Below are positions 54,742 through 64,000 of a DNA stretch of 64,000 nucleotides, piece by piece. The translations under genes and the position numbers were made by a program. The DNA is taken from positions 266,963-330,962 of the forward strand of contig NZ_JBDZDS010000005.1 of the NCBI RefSeq assembly GCF_040045035.1. Direction: 5' to 3'. Position 1 is the stretch's first letter, and each line of letters opens with the position of its first letter. The stretch is from Pseudaminobacter sp040045035. Lineage in GTDB: Bacteria > Pseudomonadota > Alphaproteobacteria > Rhizobiales > Rhizobiaceae. The notes below the pieces were generated by a model that was given only the letters and a program-made list of their open reading frames with translations, was not told where the DNA came from and searched no databases.

Positions 54742-55539
54742 ATGAGGCCACAACAGCAGAACAGGCGTATGCGCGGCCGGAACAATGGCGGCGGCGGCGG
54801 CAACAACAACAACAACAACAATGGTCGCAAGGGGCCAAACCCTCTCACGCGTAACTATGAGAGCAACGGCCCGGACGTGAAGATTCGCGGCTCCGCGCAG
54901 CAGATCGCCGAGAAATACGCAACCTTGGCCCGCGACGCGCAGAGCGCCGGCGACCGCGTCATGGCGGAAAACTATCTGCAGCATGCCGAGCACTACAATC
55001 GCATCATTGCAGCCGCGCAGGCTCAGATGCCGGCGCAGCACATGCAGAGCCACCGCGACGAGCTCGATGACGACGGAGACGCCGAGCGCGACGAGTTCGA
55101 CAATCAGGGCAATGCCCAGCCGGCCAACGTCCAGACCGGCAACGCCGAGCCGGAACCTCAGGCGCAGGCTTCTGCCCAAGGCACTGGTCCCCAGCCCGTC
55201 ATCGAGGGCATGCCGGTCGAGGTGGCGTTGAGCGCAGAGGCGAGCGTCGGCAATGCCGAGAACCGCGGTCGCGGCCGTGGCCGCCGTCCGGCTCCGGCTC
55301 CGGCTCCGGCGCAGGCACAGCCGCATCAGCCGCAAGAGCAGGCCGCCGAACAGGCGCCGGCAGCTGATGCCGCGTCCGAACAGCCCGAAGCCGAGGAGAG
55401 GGCTGCCTCTCCGCGTCGCGGCCGTCGTCCGCGCCGTGGCGAGCGCCAGCCTGCCGGTGAAGCCGCTGGCGGATCGTCCGATGAGGCCGCTCCCGAAGGC
55501 CAGGCCGAGGAAACCGTCCTGGCGGCAGCAAACGGCTGA
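54742..55539 (+). CDS. DUF4167 family protein with poly-Gly/poly-Asn N-terminus
   Basis: A 265-residue protein. The conserved DUF4167 part (RNYESNGPDVKIRGSAQQIAEKYATLARDAQSAGDRVMAENYLQHAEHYNRII) lies at residues about 37-90. Before it is a basic stretch with five Gly and seven Asn (GGC/AAC microsatellite). The rest is a disordered Ala/Pro/Glu/Gln tail with basic RGRGRGRR patches. The family is alphaproteobacterial; a nucleic-acid-binding role is suspected from composition only. Conserved between prmC and clpB. Confidence 0.9.
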   Translation: MRPQQQNRRMRGRNNGGGGGNNNNNNNGRKGPNPLTRNYESNGPDVKIRGSAQQIAEKYATLARDAQSAGDRVMAENYLQHAEHYNRIIAAAQAQMPAQHMQSHRDELDDDGDAERDEFDNQGNAQPANVQTGNAEPEPQAQASAQGTGPQPVIEGMPVEVALSAEASVGNAENRGRGRGRRPAPAPAPAQAQPHQPQEQAAEQAPAADAASEQPEAEERAASPRRGRRPRRGERQPAGEAAGGSSDEAAPEGQAEETVLAAANG

Positions 55540-55568
55540 CCGGCAGACGACTGCGAAATACAAGGCGG

Positions 55569-55595
55569 CGGAGACTCGAGTCTCCGTCGTTTTTT
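55569..55595 (+). terminator. Rho-independent terminator after the DUF4167 gene
   Basis: CGGAGACTC and GAGTCTCCG are exact complements forming a hairpin with a minimal loop, followed by T6 after GTCG. It separates the DUF4167 gene from clpB. Confidence 0.85.
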
Positions 55596-55618
55596 GTTTG
55601 TCGAGCGCCTCGCGCCGT

Positions 55619-55646
55619 CTTGAGGAAATCCCCCGCATACCCATAT
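55619..55646 (+). promoter_or_regulatory. RpoH (sigma-32)-type heat-shock promoter of clpB
   Basis: CTTG at 55619-55622, a 17-base spacer and CCCATAT at 55640-55646 match the alphaproteobacterial RpoH consensus (CTTG-N17-CYTATNT) well. It sits 95 bases before the clpB ATG and directly after a terminator, as expected for independent heat-shock control. Confidence 0.7.
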
Positions 55647-55740
55647 CTGGCTGGAAACTGGATCCGGCTCGACAGGGCGGGTCCGTCACCGCAAACTGAT
55701 CCGGTGCCGCAAAGCGGGCCGGTGATGCAAGGAGACGATT

Positions 55741-58356
<2,616 letters not shown>

Positions 58357-58386
58357 GCGTCCGAGCAGCAGCACGAACCCCATCAC

Positions 58387-58414
58387 AAAATGGCCGCCCA
58401 CGGGCGGCCATTTT
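58387..58414 (+). terminator. Rho-independent terminator after clpB
   Basis: AAAATGGCCGCCC and GGGCGGCCATTTT form a 12-13 bp stem with a minimal loop, ending in TTTT. It is 30 bases after the clpB stop. Confidence 0.88.
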
Positions 58415-58534
58415 CATGCCCGGTTCATATGGAACTCACTAGCCTGACAATGCATTGGCGAGTCGATATTTCTCGACTGAAGCGGTGGAAGCTGCCGCCG
58501 GAGGCAGTGTCGGACCGGGGAATTTTTGACGAAT

Positions 58535-60019
58535 ATGGTCGGAAAAATCAGTCTTCTTGCGGCTATCGCAGCCGGATTTTGGGCATATGGCGCGCAAGCG
58601 GCCACAGTCTCGGACATAAGCAGCCAGAGCAGCGCTCCGCGAATCAGCGGCACGGCCGGTGATGGCGTGCGCCTTGCCCAGGCCGACAACATCGAGGTCT
58701 ATTTCGACGGCAACGGCAACCGTGTCATCGTGGATTCCTACACCGGCAAGATCATCGCCATCCAGCCGCCGCGCAGCGTGATCGGCGGGCAGGACGGATG
58801 GCGCGGCGCGCGCCTGCGCGATGCGCGCCGTGGCGAGCGCTACTATGACGGCGATGCGGAGGAGGCGCCGCGCTATTCCCGTGAGCGCCGGTGGCAGCAG
58901 GAGCGCTATCCCGAGCCGCCGATCGACGATTACGGGGACTACACCCGCGGGCCGAACGATTTTCCGCCTGCGCCGCAGCAGGCCTTTCCGGGCGCGCAGC
59001 CCTATCCGGATGACGGCTACGACAGCGAGCCGCAGGTGGTGCGGCGCGACCCGATAACGCGGGCGCCGCTGGAGGTGCCTGTCGCGCGTGCGCCTGAGGG
59101 CCAGGAACCGACGACGGTCATCGAAGTTCCGGAGGTCGATGACGGCACGGCGGTCGCGCCGCCGACCTCCTTCACGGCGCGCGAGGACGTTGCCTCGATC
59201 CAGATCCTGATGGACCGGGCAGGCGCCTCGCCGGGCGTCATCGACGGCAAGTTCGGCAGCAATGTCGACAAGGCGCTCGCCGCCTATCGCGACATTACCG
59301 GCACGAATCTGAAGTCGACCGACACGGCCGAGATCAAAGCGGCTCTGGCCGCGACGGGCGGCGACCCGTTCGTCACCTATACGATCACGCCCGAGGATGC
59401 CGCCGGCCCGTTCGTGGCGTCGGTGCCTGCCGACTACAGCGAGAAGGCGCAGCTCGACCACATGAGCTACACCTCGGTGCTCCAAATGCTGGCCGCGCGC
59501 TTCCACATGGACGAGGGCTACCTGAAGTCGCTCAATCCAGAGGCGAATTTCAATCGCCCCGGCACCATCCTCCGGGTGGCAAATATCAACCGGAAGGCTG
59601 CGAGCAAGGTTGCAAGCATCATCGCCGACAAGGGGCGCAAGCAGGTCCGCGCCTATGACGAGGCCGGCAAGCTGGTCGTCGCCTATCCGGCCACCATCGG
59701 CTCGGCCGACACGCCGTCGCCGACCGGTACACATGCCGTGTCGCGCGTGGCGCTGAACCCGAACTACACCTACAATCCCAAGCTCAATTTCAAGCAGGGC
59801 AACAACGACAAGATCCTCACCATTCCGCCCGGTCCGAACGGGCCGGTGGGCACGGTCTGGATCGCGCTCGACAAGCCGACCTACGGTATCCACGGCACCC
59901 CCGATCCGTCCAAGATCGGCAAGACCGAAAGCCATGGCTGCGTACGCCTGACCAACTGGGATGCCGAGCAGCTGGCAAAACTGGTGAGCCCCGGCGTTCC
60001 CGTCGAGTTCATCGAATAG
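58535..60019 (+). CDS. L,D-transpeptidase (YkuD) with peptidoglycan-binding and LysM-like parts
   Basis: A 494-residue exported enzyme: signal peptide (GKISLLAAIAAGFWAYGAQAA), a Pro/Arg-rich disordered part, a PG_binding_1 domain (ASIQILMDRAGASPGVIDGKFGSNVDKALAAY), a LysM-like stretch (SVLQMLAARFHMDEGYLKSLNP) and a YkuD domain with SHGCVRL (His 467, Cys 469). It makes 3-3 crosslinks or attaches proteins to peptidoglycan, the dominant crosslink type in Rhizobiales. The ATG at 58535 is preferred over a TTG three codons earlier. Confidence 0.92.
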   Translation: MVGKISLLAAIAAGFWAYGAQAATVSDISSQSSAPRISGTAGDGVRLAQADNIEVYFDGNGNRVIVDSYTGKIIAIQPPRSVIGGQDGWRGARLRDARRGERYYDGDAEEAPRYSRERRWQQERYPEPPIDDYGDYTRGPNDFPPAPQQAFPGAQPYPDDGYDSEPQVVRRDPITRAPLEVPVARAPEGQEPTTVIEVPEVDDGTAVAPPTSFTAREDVASIQILMDRAGASPGVIDGKFGSNVDKALAAYRDITGTNLKSTDTAEIKAALAATGGDPFVTYTITPEDAAGPFVASVPADYSEKAQLDHMSYTSVLQMLAARFHMDEGYLKSLNPEANFNRPGTILRVANINRKAASKVASIIADKGRKQVRAYDEAGKLVVAYPATIGSADTPSPTGTHAVSRVALNPNYTYNPKLNFKQGNNDKILTIPPGPNGPVGTVWIALDKPTYGIHGTPDPSKIGKTESHGCVRLTNWDAEQLAKLVSPGVPVEFIE

Positions 60020-60093
60020 GCCACGGAAACGCGGCGTCCGGCCGAAGAAGACCGGGGCTAGCCGGGAAAACGCTGCCGACATAGATTCCGGCG

Positions 60094-61623
60094 ATGTCTG
60101 CACCGGAAACATCCGATTCGACCATCGATAGCGTGCCGACGGCCGGGTGCACCTTCTGCCCGCCGCAAGGGCGGCGATTCGTGATGATGTCGGCGATCCT
60201 TGCCTCGAGCATGGGTTTCATCGACAGCTCGGTCGTTTCGCTGGCCATGCCGATCATCCGCACCGATCTCGGCGCGACGCTGGTCGATGCGCAGTGGATC
60301 AGCAACGGCTACATGCTCTTCCTGTCCGCGCTCGTGCTGCTCGGCGGGGTGGCCGGCGACGTGTTCGGCGTGCGTAACATCTTTGCCGGCGGCATCGCCG
60401 TCTTCATGGTCACGTCGCTGCTTTGCGCCCTCTCGATCGACGCCGAGATGCTGGTCGTGATGCGCGCCGCGCAAGGCATCGGCGCGGCCTTCATGGTTCC
60501 GGGCAGCCTCGCCATCATTGCCAAATCCTATCCGGCCGACATTCGCGGCGCCGCGATCGGCAAATGGGCCGCCTATTCCTCGCTGACCACGGCGATGGGG
60601 CCGTTCATCGGCGGTCTCGTGCTTTCGCTCGGCGAACCATGGATGTGGCGCCTGATCTTCGCCATCAACGTGCCGATCGGCATCGTGGCCCTGGCGATGC
60701 TGCTGATGAGGGTGCCGGCCGACCGGCCCTCGGCGAAACGCCGGCTCGACATGCCGGGCGCCATCCTCGCAACCGTCAGCCTGGGCATCTTGGCCTGGGG
60801 GATGACCAGCTTCGGCCTTCCGTCCGAGGGACAGCTCATCGGGCCGGGCACATGGCTGCTGATCGGAGCGCTGCTCTTCGCCGGCTTCGTCCTTTGGGAA
60901 AGCCAGACGCGCACGCCCATGGTGAAGCTCCAGCTTTTCCGCTCGCGCATCTTCTCCGGCGCCAATCTCTACACGCTGTTCCTGTTCTTCGCGTTCAACG
61001 CGGTGCTGTTCTTCCTGCCTATGACGGTGATCACCGCCTGGGGCGCGAAGGAATGGCAGGCGAGCCTTCTGTTCATCCCGCTGTCCCTGTTCATCGCGCT
61101 GCTCTCGGGGTTTTCGGGGCGGCTGTCCGATCGCTGGGGCCCGCGCCTGCCGTTGACGGTCGGAGCGGGAATCATGGCCGTGTCCTATGCGCTCCTGGCG
61201 CTGACCATGCCGCTGATGCGCCTGTGGGAGGTGACCTTTCCGGTGCTTCTGCTCAACGGGCTGGGCATGGCGATCGTCGTGTCGCCGCTTTCGGCGGCCG
61301 TCATGCTGGCGGTTTCGGACGATGATACCGGGCTGGCCTCCGGCGTGAACAATGCGGTGGCCCGCGCCGCGGGCCTGATGGCCGTTGCCGCGCTCGGCGC
61401 CGTTGCCGGGCTGGTCTTTTCCGGCGTGCTTGGCGCGCCGGTAGCGGGCGTGGAGTTTGGCGCCGCGCCGCAATCGGTTCTGGCCCCCGTGATCGAGGCC
61501 TTGCGGGTAGAGGCGACGAACCGGGCTTTCCAGGCAATCGCCTGGGCGTCCGCGGCGCTCAGCGCGGCATCCGTGGTGGTGGCGTGGATCACGCAGCCTT
61601 CATGGGCCGACCGCAAGAGCTGA
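60094..61623 (+). CDS. DHA2-type MFS transporter (14 helices)
   Basis: A 509-residue protein of the EmrB/QacA drug:proton antiporter type. ASSMGFIDSSVVSLAMPIIRTDLGA is the helix-1 pattern; QGIGAAFMVPGSLAIIAKSYP and GKWAAYSSLTTAMGPFIGGLV (motif C) follow. No EmrA-like fusion protein adjoins. Single gene, 74 bases after the transpeptidase. Confidence 0.89.
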   Translation: MSAPETSDSTIDSVPTAGCTFCPPQGRRFVMMSAILASSMGFIDSSVVSLAMPIIRTDLGATLVDAQWISNGYMLFLSALVLLGGVAGDVFGVRNIFAGGIAVFMVTSLLCALSIDAEMLVVMRAAQGIGAAFMVPGSLAIIAKSYPADIRGAAIGKWAAYSSLTTAMGPFIGGLVLSLGEPWMWRLIFAINVPIGIVALAMLLMRVPADRPSAKRRLDMPGAILATVSLGILAWGMTSFGLPSEGQLIGPGTWLLIGALLFAGFVLWESQTRTPMVKLQLFRSRIFSGANLYTLFLFFAFNAVLFFLPMTVITAWGAKEWQASLLFIPLSLFIALLSGFSGRLSDRWGPRLPLTVGAGIMAVSYALLALTMPLMRLWEVTFPVLLLNGLGMAIVVSPLSAAVMLAVSDDDTGLASGVNNAVARAAGLMAVAALGAVAGLVFSGVLGAPVAGVEFGAAPQSVLAPVIEALRVEATNRAFQAIAWASAALSAASVVVAWITQPSWADRKS

Positions 61624-61681
61624 TTCGCGGCGAGTAATATCCGGAAAATCCTGAAGCGGGCCTGATGGCGGTTGCTGCCCG

Positions 61682-63631
61682 TTATCCGCTGGCCTTGGCG
61701 CTGGCCATCTTGAGTGCGCCGCCATTGCCGTCCTTCAGCAGATCGTCGATTCGCTCGCGCTCGCGCTTGAAAGAGACGAGATCGTCGCCTTGCAGCACGC
61801 GGCCGACAGGCAGGCGCACGCGCATCGGGTCGACCTTGGTGCCGTTGACCAGCAATTCGTAGTGGAGGTGGGGTCCGGTGGAGAGGCCGGTGGAGCCGAG
61901 ATAGCCGATGACTTGGCCCTGGCGGACCTTCGCGCCCGGCACGATGCCCGCCGCGAAGCCGTTCTGATGGTTGTAGGAGGTTTCGTAGCCGTTGGGGTGG
62001 CGAATGATGGTCTGCTTGCCATAGCCGCCGGCCCAACTGGCTTTTTCGACCACGCCATTGCCGGTGGCAATGATGGGCGACCCGACCGGCGCTGCCCAGT
62101 CGGTTCCCGTATGCATGCGCGTGTAGCCGAGAATCGGATGGCGGCGGGCGCCGAAGCCCGAGCGGAAGGTGCCGTTGGGCAGCGGGTTGCGCAGCAGGAA
62201 CTGCTTGGCGCTACGACCCTCGCTGTCGAAATAGTCAACGCCGCCGTCGTGCATCTGGAAGCGGTAGAAATTGCGGGTCGTGCCGCTGAAGGTTGCGGAG
62301 ACGTAGAGGAGCTGCGAATCTTGAGGGTCGTCGCTGCCGGGCTCGGAGAAGAGCACTTCAAGGCGGTCAGACGGGTTGAGACGGGACTGGAAGTCGACGT
62401 CCGACGCCAGCAGCTTGATGAGCTGCTTGGTCATCTCCCGTGACATGTCATAGGAATAGGCGGCCCGGTAGATGCCGTCATAGACGGTGGGCAGGTTGCC
62501 GCGCGACACCGCCGGCAGCGAACCGTCGAACGCCGTCAACAGGTCCGGATTCGGCTCCGGCTCGTTCGTGGTGACATATTGTTTCTTGTCGTTGAGCGCG
62601 ATGGTCAGCAGGTGCTGGGTGCGATTGTAGACGCTGGTGCGCACGATCCGCGCTTCCTCGCCGCGTACTTCCAGCCCGACCCGCAGCACCGAGCCGGCCT
62701 TCAAGGAGGGACCGTTGAACATCTTGCCGATCGCTTCGGCCATACCTGTCGCGTCCTCGCCGGTGTATCCGGAATTGGCGAAGGCGTCGGCGATTGCCTG
62801 TTCGGTCGAGAACGGAATGATCTCCTCGGCATAGGCCAAGGCCGAATCATCGCTCGCAGTCCTGGTCGCGACAGAGACGTTCTCGGGAACGATCCGCACA
62901 CCGTAGGAGCCGGTGAGCGCCTGGGTGGCCAGCGAATCGCCGAATCGTTCGGGGTCGACATAGTGGAGGGCCGCGACCTGGACGTCGCCATCGGTGAGAA
63001 TCGCCCCCGTGACCCGCACCACTTCCTCGACCTCGTCGGCGGAAAGATCGCTCTTCTCGTCGAAGGCGGCGGTGTCCATGGGGAACTCCACCGTCTTCAG
63101 GCTCATCTCGCTTTCCACCTTGACGCCGTAGACCTGGCCGGCCGGTGCGGCGGCGGTCTGGGCGGCGCCGTCTTCGGCGAAGACGTCGAGCGGATCGAAG
63201 GGCGGATAGCTGCGGTTTGTCTTGTAGCCGCCGGCCAGCGCCATCTTGACCTCGACGAACGGGACCGTGCGGATCACGTCGCGATCGCCGACGCGGCTGG
63301 ACATGGACACTTCCATGCGCCGGCGGTCCTTTGCCCGGGCAATCTGGCGCGACTGAACCAGCCGGTCGGCCTTGGCATTCTGGCCGCCATCGTCGCTCTG
63401 GGGGATAGTGGCCAGTTCGGCGATCTCGGGCGGGGTCGCCAGCTGCTCACGGCCGTCGAGAGCCGCAAACAAGGCAACCCCCATGAGGACGCTCGACGTC
63501 ACGCCGGTCAGGAAAGTTCCCGACAGCCAGCGAGCGGAGACCTCGCGCCGATCGGGCGGACCGCTGCGGCCGTCCGCGATGAGCGGCGGCTCGTTGCCGA
63601 GTTCGGCTATGGCTTGATCCACATCCTGCAT
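61682..63631 (-). CDS. M23-family peptidoglycan endopeptidase
   Basis: A 649-residue protein anchored by one helix (GTFLTGVTSSVLMGVALFAAL, about residues 38-58), a long periplasmic region with LysM/OapA-like parts, and a C-terminal M23 domain. Zinc ligands are in MHTGTDW (about 504-510) and HLHYE (about 583-587). It would cleave peptide crosslinks during growth or division. Divergent from nothing within 300 bases; it converges on the MFS gene. Confidence 0.92.
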   Translation of the reverse strand: MQDVDQAIAELGNEPPLIADGRSGPPDRREVSARWLSGTFLTGVTSSVLMGVALFAALDGREQLATPPEIAELATIPQSDDGGQNAKADRLVQSRQIARAKDRRRMEVSMSSRVGDRDVIRTVPFVEVKMALAGGYKTNRSYPPFDPLDVFAEDGAAQTAAAPAGQVYGVKVESEMSLKTVEFPMDTAAFDEKSDLSADEVEEVVRVTGAILTDGDVQVAALHYVDPERFGDSLATQALTGSYGVRIVPENVSVATRTASDDSALAYAEEIIPFSTEQAIADAFANSGYTGEDATGMAEAIGKMFNGPSLKAGSVLRVGLEVRGEEARIVRTSVYNRTQHLLTIALNDKKQYVTTNEPEPNPDLLTAFDGSLPAVSRGNLPTVYDGIYRAAYSYDMSREMTKQLIKLLASDVDFQSRLNPSDRLEVLFSEPGSDDPQDSQLLYVSATFSGTTRNFYRFQMHDGGVDYFDSEGRSAKQFLLRNPLPNGTFRSGFGARRHPILGYTRMHTGTDWAAPVGSPIIATGNGVVEKASWAGGYGKQTIIRHPNGYETSYNHQNGFAAGIVPGAKVRQGQVIGYLGSTGLSTGPHLHYELLVNGTKVDPMRVRLPVGRVLQGDDLVSFKRERERIDDLLKDGNGGALKMASAKASG

Positions 63632-63946
63632 GAAGAGCGGTGGCTTTTCCCGTCCCTGATCGGCCCCGGTTCAAACTTATGGCCGCGACAATTGCCTGCC
63701 GTGGCGCTCGAAGTCAACGAAAGCTCCCCGTTGGCGCTCCTGGTCGAAGCGGTCCCCCAATCAAGGAACGCGCGCGAGGCCGATAATTGACCTGCGTTGA
63801 GCAAGAGATCGACCGCGATTGGGGCCGCAATAGGGCCCGAATGGGGCGGGTGGGGTGTTGGGTGAGGGCGCTGAGGCGCTTACGCAGGGTCTGCAAGGGT
63901 TGGTTTGTTTTTGTCGCAAAAAATTCAAAAAGGGCGAAAATGGTCG
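63632..63946. other. Intergenic region upstream of the M23 gene
   Basis: About 315 bases without a supported gene. It holds the start region of the minus-strand M23 gene and, near 63907-63940, an A/T-rich stretch that could be an UP element of the rightward promoter. Confidence 0.45.
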
Positions 63947-63976
63947 TTGACAGTTTTGGGGGGCGGGGCCTATATA
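63947..63976 (+). promoter_or_regulatory. Strong sigma-70 promoter at right edge, rRNA-operon type
   Basis: A consensus TTGACA (63947-63952), an 18-base G-rich spacer and TATATA (63971-63976), preceded by A-tracts. The GGGGCCTATATACGCC context is what I associate with rRNA operon promoters in Rhizobiales. The transcribed gene is outside the window; that it is a 16S rRNA operon is inference. Confidence 0.6.
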
Positions 63977-64000
63977 CGCCTCAACAACGAGGGCGGCGCG

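Overview
The window is a gene-dense, high-GC stretch of an alphaproteobacterial chromosome. The protein set and the conserved neighbourhoods (argH-lipoprotein-lysA, etfB-etfA-hbd, secA with a PpiC foldase and argJ-GNAT-mutT, and lysC-ptsP-prfA-prmC-DUF4167-clpB) point to the Hyphomicrobiales (Rhizobiales), most likely Phyllobacteriaceae and Mesorhizobium-like. This placement rests on recognition only; no search was run. No insertion sequence, integrase, prophage or CRISPR array was found.

Layout. 1-14.9 kb is housekeeping: amino-acid biosynthesis (lysA start, argH), a TlpA thioredoxin, a FAD oxidase, electron-transfer flavoprotein with hydroxyacyl-CoA dehydrogenase, rhomboid protease, cobalamin adenosyltransferase, a HIG1-like protein, DNA repair and tRNA-modification genes, DsbB, YqaA and tRNA-Leu(CAA). 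From the 3' end of that tRNA to about 28.3 kb the content turns accessory: a decayed 0.5-kb stretch, an orphan MASE1/HWE kinase, a GT87-like membrane protein, several small secreted proteins, an ABC exporter with a degenerate ATPase site, and then the most unusual locus of the window.

That locus (24.2-28.1 kb) has a NarL/FixJ-type sensor kinase and response regulator facing away from three consecutive genes for secreted Asn/Gly-rich repeat proteins. The mature part of the first protein is tiled by 18 exact-length 13-residue repeats. The second ends in six 18-residue repeats that look like the same unit with a 5-residue insertion. The third carries five 13-residue repeats, then a His/Pro/Lys linker and a two-cysteine tail. 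The AT-rich intergenic region between regulators and repeat genes contains a 7-2-7 inverted repeat, the geometry used by NarL-type regulators. My inference is a regulated extracellular or envelope matrix system of three related solenoid-like subunits. I do not recognise it as a named system.

28.3-48.5 kb returns to metabolic, envelope and core genes: acyl-CoA synthetase, a polysaccharide flippase with a CelD-like acyltransferase, secA, a parvulin, argJ, mutT, transporters, a lone Flp pilin, comF, glutaredoxin, a nitrilase-family hydrolase and ubiG. 48.8-58.4 kb is the conserved lysC-ptsP-prfA-prmC-DUF4167-clpB block, with a recognisable RpoH-type promoter before clpB. 58.5-63.6 kb carries cell-wall enzymes (L,D-transpeptidase, M23 endopeptidase) around an MFS transporter. 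The right edge ends in a strong promoter of the kind that precedes rRNA operons in this group.
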